A DNA stretch of 53,489 nt from Dehalococcoidia bacterium (GTDB lineage: Bacteria > Chloroflexota > Dehalococcoidia > GIF9 > JAUXIO01). The stretch covers positions 1-53,489 of the forward strand of contig JAUXIO010000003.1 in the NCBI GenBank assembly GCA_030620975.1, given 5' to 3'. Positions 37,076 to 47,003 of the stretch are shown here, piece after piece. The position numbers were made by a program, and so were the translations under genes. The notes under the pieces were generated by a model, which was not told the origin of the DNA, made no database searches, and was given only the letters and a program-made list of their open reading frames with translations. The first letter of the stretch is position 1, and the number at the start of each line of letters is the position of its first letter.

Positions 37076-38161
37076 ATGAGAGCTATTATCTTGGTGGGTG
37101 GTGAGGGAACCAGATTACGTCCCCTGACCTATAATGTGCCTAAGGCTGTAGTGCCGGTTCTGAATGAGCCCTTTTTGAAGCATGTGCTCTACTATCTTAA
37201 GGGGCATGGGGTTGATCAGGTTATCCTCGCCCTGGGGCATCAGGCTGAGCAAATCCAAAGTTGTTTTGGTGGCGGCAGTGAGCTCGGACTAAAACTAATC
37301 TATTTGATTGAGCATTCACCTTTGGGCACTGCTGGAGCGGTAAAAAATGCCGAAGCATTTCTGGATGAGCCCTTCTTTGTGTTTAATGGTGATATTTTCA
37401 CAGGCATTGATCTGACTGCCATGATGCATCAGCACCGGGAAAGAAGGGCCAGTGTGAGCATAGCGCTAGTCCCAGTAGAAAACCCGACTATTTATGGTGT
37501 CGTCGAAACCGATGCTGGCGGCAGGGTAAAGCGCTTTGTGGAGAAGCCGAGCTGGCGCCAGGTTACTACTAATATGATAAATGCTGGCATTTACATTGTT
37601 GAGCCCTCTGTGCTTAAACATATTCCTCCCCTTACCCGCTTTACTTTTGAGCATGGTCTTTTCCCGCAGCTTTTGGAGCTAGGTGAGCCTATTTTTAACT
37701 ATCCGTCTGATGCTTATTGGATTGACATAGGTGCGCCGCAAAAATATCTGAAGCTGAATTGTGACCTGCTTCTCGGCAAAGAACATTCAATCTTTTATCA
37801 GCCCGATGTGAATAATGGCGTTAACTTTAAAGGTGAAAGTTTTGTTCATTCCACGGCTCAAATTGAGGGGCCGCTGATGATTGGTGAGAACTGTGTTATT
37901 GAAAGAGATGTGCAGCTAAAGGGACCCGCTGTCCTGGGAATGGGATGCAGGCTCAAACAGGGTGCAGTTGTGGAAAGGGCTGTATTGTGGGAGGACATCG
38001 AGATGGGCGGGAGTGCTGTTCTCAAAAACTGTGTTATAGGCTCGCACAGCCGCATTGAAGAAGCGGTTAGCCTCGATGATTGCGTGGTTGGCGAGAATAC
38101 TATCATCAGTAAAGGCAGTAAATTAGCTTATGGTCTCAAGGCTTGGTCTTGCGGTTTTTAG
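37076..38161 (+). CDS. Sugar-1-phosphate nucleotidyltransferase with left-handed beta-helix
   Basis: GT-A type nucleotidyltransferase: ILVGGEGTRLRPLTYNVPKAVVPVLNEP is the nucleotide-binding signature, and FNGDIFTG holds the metal aspartate. The C-terminal part (from about residue 250) shows hexapeptide repeats such as IGENCVIERDVQLKGPAVLG and IGSHSRIEEAVSLDDCVVGENTII. This is the layout of mannose-1-phosphate guanylyltransferases, but a glucose-1-phosphate thymidylyl- or uridylyltransferase is possible. 361 residues. Confidence 0.88.
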   Translation: MRAIILVGGEGTRLRPLTYNVPKAVVPVLNEPFLKHVLYYLKGHGVDQVILALGHQAEQIQSCFGGGSELGLKLIYLIEHSPLGTAGAVKNAEAFLDEPFFVFNGDIFTGIDLTAMMHQHRERRASVSIALVPVENPTIYGVVETDAGGRVKRFVEKPSWRQVTTNMINAGIYIVEPSVLKHIPPLTRFTFEHGLFPQLLELGEPIFNYPSDAYWIDIGAPQKYLKLNCDLLLGKEHSIFYQPDVNNGVNFKGESFVHSTAQIEGPLMIGENCVIERDVQLKGPAVLGMGCRLKQGAVVERAVLWEDIEMGGSAVLKNCVIGSHSRIEEAVSLDDCVVGENTIISKGSKLAYGLKAWSCGF

Positions 38162-38188
38162 TTTGTGTGGTTACTGGAAATGAGGACA

Positions 38189-38262
<74 letters not shown>

Positions 38263-38272
38263 ATAATTTGAT

Positions 38273-38301
38273 ATTATAGGCTGATTTAACCCAAGGGGCA
38301 A
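38273..38301 (-). promoter_or_regulatory. Promoter of tRNA-Pro
   Basis: Minus strand: TTGCCC (38301-38296), exactly 17 nt, TATAAT (38278-38273). The predicted start is a few bases before the tRNA 5' end at 38262. This is one of the best promoter matches in the window and gives a useful model of the housekeeping consensus here. Confidence 0.65.
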
Positions 38302-38326
38302 CAATTATAAGACTAAAGGATAGAAC

Positions 38327-39514
38327 TTGAAATATTGTGTTGTGATAATTGATGGTGCCTCTGGCTGGCCATTGAGCGAGCGCGGCGGTAAGACTTGCTT
38401 GGAGCTTGCCTACACTCCAAACCTTGATGTCATGGCGCAAGAAGGCGCTTTGGGACTCACCGTCACTGTACCAGCGGGGATGGAACCCAGCAGCGCCTGT
38501 GCCTGCATGTCGGTACTCGGTTATGACCCCAAACTTTACTACCGGGGGAGGAGTGCCATTGAGGCCAAGAGTATGGGTGTTACCATTGGTGCTGGTGAGG
38601 TGGTCTTTCGTTGTAATCTGGTTGCCATACGTGATGGAAAGATGTGGAGCTACAGCTCTGGTTACATTAGCAGCGGCGAAGCTCAAGTTCTTATTGCCGC
38701 CTTAGAGGGAAGCCTCGGCGGCGATAAAGTGCACTTTTATCCCGGCGTTAGCTATAGACACATATGCAAGATAAGGGGGCGGGAAGATACACTTTTGGCT
38801 ATTTGCACCCCTCCGCATAACATTCCAGACAAGCCCATCGCCGAGTTTCTCCCCAGTGGTCCGGGAAGTGAGCTGCTGCGGGACTTGATGGAGCGCTCAG
38901 AGGCTGTGCTTCGGGAACACCCGGTGAACATAAGTAGGAGGTCTCGTGGCGATATCCCGGCCACGATGATTTGGCTATTCTGGGGTAGCGGGAGGATACC
39001 TGACATGCCCGCCTTCAAGCGGGTTTACGGACTTGATGCCGCCATGACATCCGGGGTTGACCTTCTCAAAGGTTTGGCTCAAATGACGGGAATTAAGATG
39101 CTGGATATTCCAGGTGTGACCGATGGATTGGACAATGATTATGCCGCCCAGGTAGCCGGAGCCCTAAAAGCACTTGAGGAATGCGATTTAGTAGTTATTC
39201 ACGTTGAGTCACCAGACGAGGCTGGCCACGCCGGCTCCATTGATGATAAAGTAGAGGCCATTCAGAGAGTGGATAGAGAGATTGTGAGCCAAATCCGCTT
39301 TTGGGGCAAGGATGCCCTTCGGGCACTGATTATGCCCGACCACTCAACGCCGATCAAGATTCAGACCCATTCTCGGGACCCAGTTCCATTTATGCTCTGG
39401 GGACCCGGGTTTGCAGCCAGCAGGGCGAAAAGATTCACCGAGGCGGAAGCTAAAAGGACAGGAATTTTCATTGAAGAGGGGTATAATATTATGGGCAGAC
39501 TAATAAAAGTGTAG
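38327..39514 (+). CDS. apgM: 2,3-bisphosphoglycerate-independent phosphoglycerate mutase, archaeal type
   Basis: Interconverts 3- and 2-phosphoglycerate. It belongs to the alkaline-phosphatase superfamily: VIIDGASGWPL with the first metal aspartate, PAGMEPSSACACMSVLGYDP with the phosphoserine region, YRGRSAIEAKSMGV, HVESPDEAGHAG and MPDHSTPI. 395 residues; TTG start behind AAAGGA. It supplies the substrate of enolase, so together with the permuted enolase both steps from 3-phosphoglycerate to PEP have candidate genes in this window. Confidence 0.92.
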   Translation: MKYCVVIIDGASGWPLSERGGKTCLELAYTPNLDVMAQEGALGLTVTVPAGMEPSSACACMSVLGYDPKLYYRGRSAIEAKSMGVTIGAGEVVFRCNLVAIRDGKMWSYSSGYISSGEAQVLIAALEGSLGGDKVHFYPGVSYRHICKIRGREDTLLAICTPPHNIPDKPIAEFLPSGPGSELLRDLMERSEAVLREHPVNISRRSRGDIPATMIWLFWGSGRIPDMPAFKRVYGLDAAMTSGVDLLKGLAQMTGIKMLDIPGVTDGLDNDYAAQVAGALKALEECDLVVIHVESPDEAGHAGSIDDKVEAIQRVDREIVSQIRFWGKDALRALIMPDHSTPIKIQTHSRDPVPFMLWGPGFAASRAKRFTEAEAKRTGIFIEEGYNIMGRLIKV

Positions 39515-39563
39515 CCAAGATAATATATTATTAACTAAAGTAGGCATAGGCAGAGGGAAGGGT

Positions 39564-40787
39564 ATGGCACTAATAGTTCAAAAATATGGTGGTAGTTCGG
39601 TGGCTGATGCCGAGAGAATCAAAAATGTAGCTCGGCAGGTAGCTGAAACTAAGGAGAAGGGAAATCAGGTAGTGGTGGTTGTCTCGGCAATGGGTGATAC
39701 CACCGACGAGTTAATAAAGCTAGCCTGCCAGATTAGTGAGCAGCCGGGAGAGCGGGAGCTTGATGTTTTGCTTTCCACTGGCGAGGTAATTTCCAGTACC
39801 CTTTTGGCCATGGCTCTGGGGAGCTTGGGTTATAAAGCTATTAGCCTCAGTGGCGTTCAGGCTGGCATCTTCACTGATGCCAGCTACAGTCGGGCTCGGA
39901 TTCTTCACGTTGCTCCAAAACGCATCGTTGATGAGCTTGATAAAGGCAATATCGTTATCGTGGCTGGATTTCAGGGAGTAACCGAGGGCATGGATATCAC
40001 CACTTTAGGTCGAGGTGGCTCTGACACCACGGCAGTTGCCTTAGCTGCTAGTTTGGGAGCTCAAGTATGCCAAATTTATACCGATGTTGACGGGGTTTAC
40101 ACTGCTGACCCTCATTTGGTTAGCGAGGCATGTAAAATGAGAGAAATTGGCTATGAAGAAATGCTGGAGCTAGCCACTTATGGGGCGAAGGTAATACATC
40201 CCCGGGCGGTGGAATTAGGCGAGTTATATAATATACCTATTCTGGTGGCTTCCAGCTTTACCGATACGCCGGGCACTATTATTCATGGAGGGATTTCTAT
40301 GGAAGTGAGAAGCAAGGTACGAGGCATAGCCCATGACCTCGACGTGGCTAAAATTACTGTAGTTGGCGTCCCTGATCAACCGGGCATCGCTGCAGCTATA
40401 TTCGAGCCGCTGGCCAGAGCAAATATAAGCGTAGATTCCATCGTTCAGAATGCCAGCGTTAACAACATTACCGACCTGACCTTTACCGTTGCCCGAAGCG
40501 ACTTAGCCAAAGCATTATCTCTTATTGAACCTATGGCGAAGTCTATTGGAGCCAGGGAATGCCTCGGTGATTCCACGCTGGCAAAGGTTAGCATTGTGGG
40601 CACGGGGATGCAAAATACGCCAGGCTATGCGGCTAGGATGTTCCGCGCCCTCTACGAGCAAAAAATTAATATTCAGCTGATCACCACTTCAGAAATAAGG
40701 ATAACGTGTATTATTGCTGAAAGCAGAGTTGAGGATGCGGTTAGGGCGCTACACAGAGCTTTTGAGCTTGAAAAAGCTCAAGTTTGA
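39564..40787 (+). CDS. lysC: Aspartate kinase
   Basis: First step of the aspartate family (lysine, threonine, methionine). The N-terminus has the KYGGSSVA signature, FQGVTEGMDITTLGRGGSDTTAVALAA the substrate site, and two C-terminal ACT domains (ITVVGVPDQPGIAAAIFEPLA and VSIVGTGMQNTPGYAARMFRAL) for feedback control. 407 residues. A strong purine-rich ribosome site (AGAGGGAAGGG) precedes the ATG. It ends 8 nt from the convergent NifU-type gene. Confidence 0.96.
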   Translation: MALIVQKYGGSSVADAERIKNVARQVAETKEKGNQVVVVVSAMGDTTDELIKLACQISEQPGERELDVLLSTGEVISSTLLAMALGSLGYKAISLSGVQAGIFTDASYSRARILHVAPKRIVDELDKGNIVIVAGFQGVTEGMDITTLGRGGSDTTAVALAASLGAQVCQIYTDVDGVYTADPHLVSEACKMREIGYEEMLELATYGAKVIHPRAVELGELYNIPILVASSFTDTPGTIIHGGISMEVRSKVRGIAHDLDVAKITVVGVPDQPGIAAAIFEPLARANISVDSIVQNASVNNITDLTFTVARSDLAKALSLIEPMAKSIGARECLGDSTLAKVSIVGTGMQNTPGYAARMFRALYEQKINIQLITTSEIRITCIIAESRVEDAVRALHRAFELEKAQV

Positions 40788-40795
40788 TGAGGCGG

Positions 40796-41014
40796 TTAAA
40801 CGGCGATTATTTGCTTAATTTCTGGTATCTCTGCCTTTAATATGCGCTCGATACCGTTCTTTAAAGTGAGGGCAGCCATGGGACAACCAGCACAGGCGCC
40901 GCGAAGTCTTAGCTTAACTACACCTTCACTAACATCAATTAGCTCTACATCGCCGCCATCAGCCTGGAGGTTGGGGCGGATAGAATTTAAGACGGCCTCT
41001 ATCTTGTTCCGCAT
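40796..41014 (-). CDS. NifU C-terminal-domain protein (Nfu-type Fe-S scaffold)
   Basis: A 72-residue stand-alone Nfu domain that can carry and pass on a [4Fe-4S] cluster. The signature LRGACAGCPMAALTLKNGIE contains the CxxC pair, and QADGGDVELIDV is the usual upstream segment. It could supply clusters to the many iron-sulfur proteins of the window; that is inference. Confidence 0.92.
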   Translation of the reverse strand: MRNKIEAVLNSIRPNLQADGGDVELIDVSEGVVKLRLRGACAGCPMAALTLKNGIERILKAEIPEIKQIIAV

Positions 41015-41067
41015 AAGTATCTCTCTTCCGCTCTTAGCTTGTAATACTAATTAATACGCTAACACAG

Positions 41068-41097
41068 TTGGTTGGCCTCGTCAAATTGGTTTATACT
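41068..41097 (+). promoter_or_regulatory. Promoter candidate for the TPR-gyrA unit
   Basis: TTGGTT (41068-41073), 18-nt spacer, TATACT (41092-41097), in the 185-nt divergent gap between the NifU-type gene and the TPR gene. TATAAA further downstream (about 41150) is an alternative. The gap holds no other recognised feature. Confidence 0.35.
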
Positions 41098-41199
41098 TAA
41101 GTGTAAATGAGTTGTAGCGCTTGCTTGCATTGCCAAGATGCCTACTATAAAATTGGGGCTCATTGATTATCATTTTAAATTAATGTAACTTTTGGAAAA

Positions 41200-42021
41200 A
41201 TGTCTTATCAAGAAGGAGAAGCTCGGTTAAGGCGGCGGCTAAGCCGCGAGGCGATTATTCTGGCAAAGCAAGGTCGCTGGGAAGAAGCAGAAGCAGTTAA
41301 CAGGAGTATAATTGAAAGCTTCCCTGCCGACGTTGATGCCTATAATCGCCTCGGTAAGGCCCTGTTAGAGTTGGGTAAGTTTGCCCAAGCCAGGGAAGCT
41401 TACAGCCAAGCTTTAGAACTCTCCCCCAATAACGCCATTGCTCAAAAAAATCTGGCTCGATTATCCTCTTTAACAGAACCCGACGCAGCTCCCAAAGGCG
41501 AGCGGCATAAAGTCATTCCCGAACTTTTTGTTGGCGAGATGGGGAAAGCTGGGATAGTTAATCTTTTTGATTTAGCTCCAAAGGAAGTGTTAGCTAAGGT
41601 GAGCGCTGGCAATCAAGTACATTTGAAGGTTAGCGGACAGTATCTAATTGTAGAAAACGGCCGGGGAGAATATTTAGGGAAGGTTGAACCGAAGCACGGG
41701 CTTCGTCTTGTTAAACTGATGGAAGGTGGCAATGAGTATATTGCGGGTATAGTTAGCGCTGAAGAGGACAAAGTAAAGGTCGTAATTAAGGAAATGTTCC
41801 AGCACCCAAGTCAGACCGGGCAACTATCCTTCCCCGTTAAAACCACAAAGGGCTCTCGCCCCTATGTTAGAGATAATCTTCTTAGGCGGGGAGTTGTTGA
41901 AGAGGAAAGCTGGGAGGAGGTTGAGTATCCTGAAAGGGAAGAGGAAGCTGAACTTTTACCTGAAGGCTTTTCCATTGTCGAAGAGGCTATTTTGCCAGAG
42001 GAGGAATTAACCGAGAAGTAA
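41200..42021 (+). CDS. TPR-repeat protein upstream of gyrA
   Basis: A 273-residue protein. Residues about 15-90 contain tetratricopeptide repeats ([52 protein letters not shown]). The rest has a small beta-rich section ([35 protein letters not shown]) and an acidic tail. I do not recognise the C-terminal part. The stop codon overlaps the gyrA start (TAATG), so the two are coupled. Confidence 0.8.
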   Translation: MSYQEGEARLRRRLSREAIILAKQGRWEEAEAVNRSIIESFPADVDAYNRLGKALLELGKFAQAREAYSQALELSPNNAIAQKNLARLSSLTEPDAAPKGERHKVIPELFVGEMGKAGIVNLFDLAPKEVLAKVSAGNQVHLKVSGQYLIVENGRGEYLGKVEPKHGLRLVKLMEGGNEYIAGIVSAEEDKVKVVIKEMFQHPSQTGQLSFPVKTTKGSRPYVRDNLLRRGVVEEESWEEVEYPEREEEAELLPEGFSIVEEAILPEEELTEK

Positions 42022-44480
42022 TGGAAATTGGGTTAGTTAAGCCGGTTGCCATTGAAGACGAAATGAGAAGCTCATACCTTGATTATGCTATGAGCGTTAT
42101 CGTTTCTCGGGCATTACCCGATGTGCGTGATGGGCTGAAACCGGTACAGCGGCGCATTCTCTATGCTATGGATGGTTTGGGGCTTCGTCATGCCAGCGCT
42201 CATAAAAAGAGTGCCCGCATTGTTGGTGAGGTACTTGGCAAGTACCACCCTCACGGAGATGCTTCAATATATAGTGCTATGGTGCGGATGGCACAAGATT
42301 TTTCCATGAGACATGTTCTTGTTGATGGGCAAGGTAATTTCGGCAGCCTGGATAATGACCCGCCAGCAGCTATGCGTTACACTGAGGTACGGCTAGCTGG
42401 GATTGCTGAGGAGATGCTGGTTGATATTGATAAGGATACCGTAGATTTCACTTCCAATTTTGATGATAGCCTTAAAGAGCCTTCAGTCCTGCCAGCCAGG
42501 CTGCCCAACTTGTTAGTTAATGGTTCAGTGGGCATTGCTGTTGGTATGGCTACCAATATCCCCCCCCATAATCTTGGGGAGGTTTGCAATGCTATAGTTC
42601 ATCTCATTGAAAATCCTGAAGCTACTGCAGAGGAGCTCACGCAGTTTGTTAAAGGTCCGGATTCTCCCACCGGCGGCATATGTTTGGGTGGGGAAGCCAT
42701 TAGGGATGCCTATATTACGGGGAGGGGTAAAATTGTAACCCGGGCTAAGATTAGCGAGGAGGGTGCAGAGGGAGGGCGGTACCAAATAATTGTTACTGAG
42801 CTTCCTTATCAAACCAATAAGGCGGCTCTAGTGGAGAAGATAGCTGAGTTAGCTAAGGAAAGGAACATAGAGGGGATAAGCGAGGTGCGTGATGAATCGG
42901 ATCGCCAGGGCGTACGCATCGTTATTGAATTGAGGAGGGGGGCTCAACCTAAGCGGATATGTAATAACCTTTATAAGTATACCCCGATGCAATCTGCTTT
43001 CTTTATCAACATGGTGGCGTTAGTCGATGGGCAGCCCAAACTAATTAACTTAAGGGAAGCTCTAAATTGCTATATCGATTTTCGTTGTGGAGTAATTAGC
43101 CGGCGCTCTCAATTTGAACTCCAGAAGGCGAAGAGTAGAGCTCATATTCTGGAAGGTTTTAGAATTGCCCTTGATCATCTAACTGAGGTGATTAATACCA
43201 TCCGACATTCGGAGACTGTTGAATCAGCCCGAGACAAATTAATGGGAGATTTTGGTCTATCTCAGGTGCAGGTGCAATCCATTCTAGATATGCAGCTTCG
43301 CCGTTTGGCTCGCCTGGAGCGGAAGAAAGTAGTTGATGAATATGCTGAAGTGGTGAGAACTATTGCCTATTTGGAAGATCTTTTAGCTAATCCGAGGAAG
43401 ATACTTTTCCTTGTCAAGGAAGATGTTCAGCAGCTAAAGTCTAAATATGGTAACCCACGGCGCACTTTGATTAGCGAAGCAGAAGCTGTGGAATTCCGTG
43501 AAGAGGACCTTATTACTCATGAGAACGTAGTAGTTACCCTGAGTAAACAGGGCTACATAAAGAGAATACCGACCAAGACTTATCGACTGCAACATCGCGG
43601 CGGCAAGGGCATTATAGGGATGGCGACGCGTGAAGCCGATGTGGTAGAACGCCTTTTAGTAGCTGATACTCATGATATCCTGCTTCTCTTCACTAATAGG
43701 GGCAAGGTTTTTAAGCTCAAATGCTATGATATTCCCCAAGATTTATCCCGAACGAGTAAAGGGGTGGCTTTAGCTAATTTATTGGCCATGGACTCAGGGG
43801 AGCGGGTAACCGCTTTGGTGGGGCTAGAAAGCTTAGTGAGTCCAGAAGTATTTTTATTGATGGTTACTTCTAGAGGAAGGGTAAAGAAGACCAGCCTTAG
43901 TAAATTTAGCTCAGTTCGGCGCTGCGGGCTTATTGCTGTGAAGCTCGGTAGCAAAGAGGAGCTGGTGACAGCTTGTAAGGTGATGGATACAGACGAAGTT
44001 ATGTTAGTAAGCCAAAGGGGACAAGCCGTTAAATTTCTCGTTAAGCCCCTGCGGGTTGCTTCTCGAACTAGTGGTGGCGTGCGGGGCATTCGGCTTAGTG
44101 CCGATGACCGAGTAGTGGAAATGGGGGTTATTTTCCCCAATGCTCAGCTTCTCACGGTTACCGAGATGGGCTTTGGCAAGCGCACTCGGGAACGCAACTA
44201 TCCCCTTCAGGCACGGGGTGGTAAGGGGGTGCGTGCTCATAAAATAGCTGAAAAAACAGGTAATGTTGTTGCTGCTAAATTGATTCCTCCCTCTCAGCAG
44301 CTTATGATTATTTCAAGCGAAGGCATTATTGTCCGCATTCCCATTGATGAAGAAATTCCTCTACACGGCAGAGCTACCCAAGGAGTTCACTTGAAAAAAC
44401 TTGACCCTGGTGATAGGGTGGCTGCCGTTGCCTTTCTCCTTCAAGAGGGCGTTGAAGAGCCTCAAAAGGCAGGAAAATAA
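42021..44480 (+). CDS. gyrA: DNA gyrase subunit A
   Basis: Breakage-reunion subunit. [33 protein letters not shown], the QRR fingerprint, the quinolone-region sequence [19 protein letters not shown] (wild-type-like serine and acidic-side context), and [19 protein letters not shown] with the catalytic tyrosine. The C-terminal beta-pinwheel has the GyrA box QRGGKG-like sequence QHRGGKGI. 819 residues. It overlaps the TPR gene and ends 6 nt from the convergent radical SAM gene. Confidence 0.97.
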   Translation: MEIGLVKPVAIEDEMRSSYLDYAMSVIVSRALPDVRDGLKPVQRRILYAMDGLGLRHASAHKKSARIVGEVLGKYHPHGDASIYSAMVRMAQDFSMRHVLVDGQGNFGSLDNDPPAAMRYTEVRLAGIAEEMLVDIDKDTVDFTSNFDDSLKEPSVLPARLPNLLVNGSVGIAVGMATNIPPHNLGEVCNAIVHLIENPEATAEELTQFVKGPDSPTGGICLGGEAIRDAYITGRGKIVTRAKISEEGAEGGRYQIIVTELPYQTNKAALVEKIAELAKERNIEGISEVRDESDRQGVRIVIELRRGAQPKRICNNLYKYTPMQSAFFINMVALVDGQPKLINLREALNCYIDFRCGVISRRSQFELQKAKSRAHILEGFRIALDHLTEVINTIRHSETVESARDKLMGDFGLSQVQVQSILDMQLRRLARLERKKVVDEYAEVVRTIAYLEDLLANPRKILFLVKEDVQQLKSKYGNPRRTLISEAEAVEFREEDLITHENVVVTLSKQGYIKRIPTKTYRLQHRGGKGIIGMATREADVVERLLVADTHDILLLFTNRGKVFKLKCYDIPQDLSRTSKGVALANLLAMDSGERVTALVGLESLVSPEVFLLMVTSRGRVKKTSLSKFSSVRRCGLIAVKLGSKEELVTACKVMDTDEVMLVSQRGQAVKFLVKPLRVASRTSGGVRGIRLSADDRVVEMGVIFPNAQLLTVTEMGFGKRTRERNYPLQARGGKGVRAHKIAEKTGNVVAAKLIPPSQQLMIISSEGIIVRIPIDEEIPLHGRATQGVHLKKLDPGDRVAAVAFLLQEGVEEPQKAGK

Positions 44481-44486
44481 ATAGCT

Positions 44487-46319
44487 TTAGTTATTAGTTG
44501 GGGGTTTGGTAGCAGTTGCCTTAAATTTTTGTTGGCAGCTTGGTTGCCAATGTTGAAGTCCACAGGCGTTACATGGTCCGTGTCGGCAGTCCGGGGTTTC
44601 TTTATCTTGCCAAATACGCTCGTATTCTTTTTTAAGGAAGCTGGAACTTATGCCGGTATTAATATGTTCCCAAGGCAATAGCTCATCTAGGGAGCGTTGT
44701 CGATGGGCATAAAAAGCGGGATCAACCCCATTCTCTTGAAAGGCAACAAGCCAGTCATGATAGTTGAAATGCTCATGCCAAGCGTCAAATTTACAACCTA
44801 ATTGCCAAGCATAGTAGATGACCTTACTCAGCCGTCGGTCACCTCTGGATAGGCAGGCTTCAAGTTGGCTGGCATTGGGGTCGCGCCAAGATAATCCAAT
44901 TCTAGCTCGGCGCAATCCTTGTTTAAGTAGTTCAAGCTTGGGAAGGAGTTGTTCTTTTTCCTCTTGACCTAGCCATTGGTAGGGAGTATGGGGCTTGGGA
45001 ATGAGAGTTGATACGCTGACTCTAAGCTGAGGTTGCCTGCCTCCAGGTTTGCCCCTTAAATGGCTTATTTTGTGTACTAAGTCAATGATGCCCTGTATAT
45101 CCTCGATAGTCTCAGTAGGTAGCCCAATCATGAAATATAGCTTAAGGTTCCAACCTTTATTAAAGGCAGCAGCAATTGTATTTAACATCACCTCTTCGGG
45201 GATGGCTTTGTTAATAATGCGGCGTAGTCTTTCTGTCCCAGCTTCGGGAGCAAAGGTGAGGTTGATTTTGCGCCGTAATGGTAGTGAGTCCATTAGCTTT
45301 GATGATATATCAAGGCGCAAACTGGGCAGAGACAGAGTTAAGTTGTCTCTGTGGTATTGCCGTGATAGTTCAGTAATTAGTTGATCGGCGTTGCTATAGT
45401 CTCCACTGCTCAGAGAAACAAGAGATATCTCTTTATAACCGCAGTACTTTATTATCTCGCCCACGGCGTTGATTATCTCTTCTTGAGGACGCTCACGTAC
45501 CGGTCGGTAAATTATCCCCGCTTGGCAAAAACGGCAACCTCGACTACAGCCGCGTTGAATTTCTATGGCGGCGCGGTCGTGGATAACCTGAATATAGGGA
45601 ACAACTGGCCTGGTGACCGGGGGCGGCAGTTTGGTTACCACTCGCCGCTCCACAGTTGGCTTAGCCTCGGGTGCTACAGGCATGAAACTAGTTACAGTGC
45701 CATCCTTTTTGTAGTTAACTTGATATAGGCTGGGGACATAGATGCCGCGGAGGCAAGCTGCCTTTCGTAATAGTTCTCGCTTGCTACCTCTGTAGGCTCG
45801 GAAGCTCTCTAACAGTTCAAGTATTACTTCTTCGCCTTCACCAATAACAAATAGATCTATAAATTCGGCCATTGGCTCGGGATTGAGTGCACAACTACCC
45901 CCGGCTATTATTAACGGATAGGAATTATCCCTTTGCGAGCTCAAAGGTGAAATCTGAGCTAGATCGAGCATATTGAGTACGTTGGTGTAGGTTAGTTCGT
46001 GACCTAAGGAAAAGCCGATAACATCGAAATCCTTTAGAGGGCGCCTAGACTCTAGGCTAAATAAGGGAGTGTTGTGGAGGCGCATGGCTGCTTCCATATC
46101 TACCCATGGAGCGTAGACCCTTTCAGCGAGGGCATCAGGTTGGCTGTTAATTATTTCATAAAGGATGGGCAGAGCTAGATTCGACATACCGATTTCGTAA
46201 GTATCGGGGTAGGCTAGCACGATTCGGATTGGGGTCGTTTCCCAATTCTTAGCAGTGCTATTCCACTCACCCCCGCTATAACGCCCGGGTTTGGAAACTT
46301 GATAAAGCATATTACTCAA
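44487..46319 (-). CDS. B12-binding-type radical SAM protein (TIGR03960-like)
   Basis: A 610-residue radical SAM protein. The N-terminal half resembles a cobalamin-binding-like domain (VLAYPDTYEIGMSNLALPILYEIIN, FSLGHELTYTNVLNMLDLAQI, IAGGSCALNPEPMAEFIDLFVIGEGE). The SAM cluster motif is RGCSRGCRFCQAGI (CxxxCxxC), followed by SLSSGDYSN and a TIM-barrel remainder. A C-terminal cysteine cluster (CRHGPCNACGLQHWQPSC) is seen. The family is common in anaerobes and clostridia; the reaction is unknown. It is not fused to the DUF2344 domain sometimes found with it. Confidence 0.88.
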   Translation of the reverse strand: MSNMLYQVSKPGRYSGGEWNSTAKNWETTPIRIVLAYPDTYEIGMSNLALPILYEIINSQPDALAERVYAPWVDMEAAMRLHNTPLFSLESRRPLKDFDVIGFSLGHELTYTNVLNMLDLAQISPLSSQRDNSYPLIIAGGSCALNPEPMAEFIDLFVIGEGEEVILELLESFRAYRGSKRELLRKAACLRGIYVPSLYQVNYKKDGTVTSFMPVAPEAKPTVERRVVTKLPPPVTRPVVPYIQVIHDRAAIEIQRGCSRGCRFCQAGIIYRPVRERPQEEIINAVGEIIKYCGYKEISLVSLSSGDYSNADQLITELSRQYHRDNLTLSLPSLRLDISSKLMDSLPLRRKINLTFAPEAGTERLRRIINKAIPEEVMLNTIAAAFNKGWNLKLYFMIGLPTETIEDIQGIIDLVHKISHLRGKPGGRQPQLRVSVSTLIPKPHTPYQWLGQEEKEQLLPKLELLKQGLRRARIGLSWRDPNASQLEACLSRGDRRLSKVIYYAWQLGCKFDAWHEHFNYHDWLVAFQENGVDPAFYAHRQRSLDELLPWEHINTGISSSFLKKEYERIWQDKETPDCRHGPCNACGLQHWQPSCQQKFKATATKPPTNN

Positions 46320-46397
46320 GAAGTTATCTTGTGCCTAGATTGACTATTATAGTTTCTAGCTCGACCTTCTTCAACTGTAATCGATTGATGCTAGATT

Positions 46398-46426
46398 GTT
46401 GACATCATCCATATAATCGTGCTAAA
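46398..46426 (+). promoter_or_regulatory. Promoter candidate for the str-S10 operon
   Basis: Perfect TTGACA (46398-46403), 17-nt spacer, CTAAAT (46421-46426). A TATAAT at 46411-46416 is too near this -35 box to pair with it. The leader to rpsL would be about 130 nt and contains a second strong ribosome site and a small frame. Confidence 0.4.
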
Positions 46427-46507
46427 TTATAAATTTGGCATTGATTGGCCACTAAAATAGGCTGAGAACTCCGAGGAAACCGGCTGGTTGAAGTCGGGAG
46501 GAACTCT

Positions 46508-46579
46508 ATGGGAAGTAGATCGGCATACAACTGGCGGGTTTTTAATTATTGGGGAGGAATTAAGAATGCCCACAATTAA
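46508..46579 (+). CDS. Possible 23-codon leader peptide before rpsL
   Basis: Small frame starting with ATG after GGGAGGAACTCT, a well-spaced Shine-Dalgarno sequence. It encodes [20 protein letters not shown] plus three residues and ends 14 nt inside rpsL in another frame, so it covers the rpsL ribosome site. Such an arrangement could couple or control rpsL translation. There is no homologue known to me, and chance cannot be excluded. Confidence 0.3.
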   Translation: MGSRSAYNWRVFNYWGGIKNAHN

Positions 46580-47003
46580 TCAGCTTGTTCGTAAAGGGCG
46601 GCGGAAGCTTACTAGGCGGGTGAAGGCGCCGGCATTGCATTTTAGCTATAATGCCTTGCAAAATAAGACTGAGTGGAATAGGGGCTCGTCACAAAAGCGC
46701 GGGGTTTGTATTCAGGTAAAAACTATGACTCCGAAGAAACCCAATTCCGCTCTACGTAAAGTTGCTCGGGTGCGGTTGACCAATGGCATCGAGGTAACTG
46801 CTTATATTCCCGGAGAAGGGCATAATTTGCAGGAGCATTCGGTAGTTTTAATTCGCGGAGGGAGAGTGAAAGATTTACCCGGAGTTCGTTATCATATTGT
46901 TCGCGGCGTTTTGGATGCTGAGGGAGTAGCTGAGCGCCAGCAGGGGCGCAGTAAATACGGGACAAAGCAAGCCAAGAAGTCCTCGCGTGTTGAGGGAGAT
47001 TGA
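46566..47003 (+). CDS. rpsL: 30S ribosomal protein S12
   Basis: Decoding-centre protein uS12. The start is [13 protein letters not shown] at 46566 after GGGAGGAATTAAGA; the track's start at 46488 adds 26 unrelated codons. [17 protein letters not shown] and the [10 protein letters not shown] region are typical and contain the streptomycin-related lysines. Between APAL and QKRGVC there are about 15 extra residues ([18 protein letters not shown]) compared with E. coli or Thermus. 145 residues. The stop is directly followed by the rpsG start. Confidence 0.96.
   Translation: MPTINQLVRKGRRKLTRRVKAPALHFSYNALQNKTEWNRGSSQKRGVCIQVKTMTPKKPNSALRKVARVRLTNGIEVTAYIPGEGHNLQEHSVVLIRGGRVKDLPGVRYHIVRGVLDAEGVAERQQGRSKYGTKQAKKSSRVEGD

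Noticed and set aside
46411-46416. TATAAT as the -10 box paired with TTGACA at 46398
   Set aside because: Only 7 nt separate them, too short for a sigma-70-type promoter.
46488-46565. The upstream start for rpsL
   Set aside because: The first 26 residues are unrelated to S12, and GGGAGGAA precedes the ATG at 46566.
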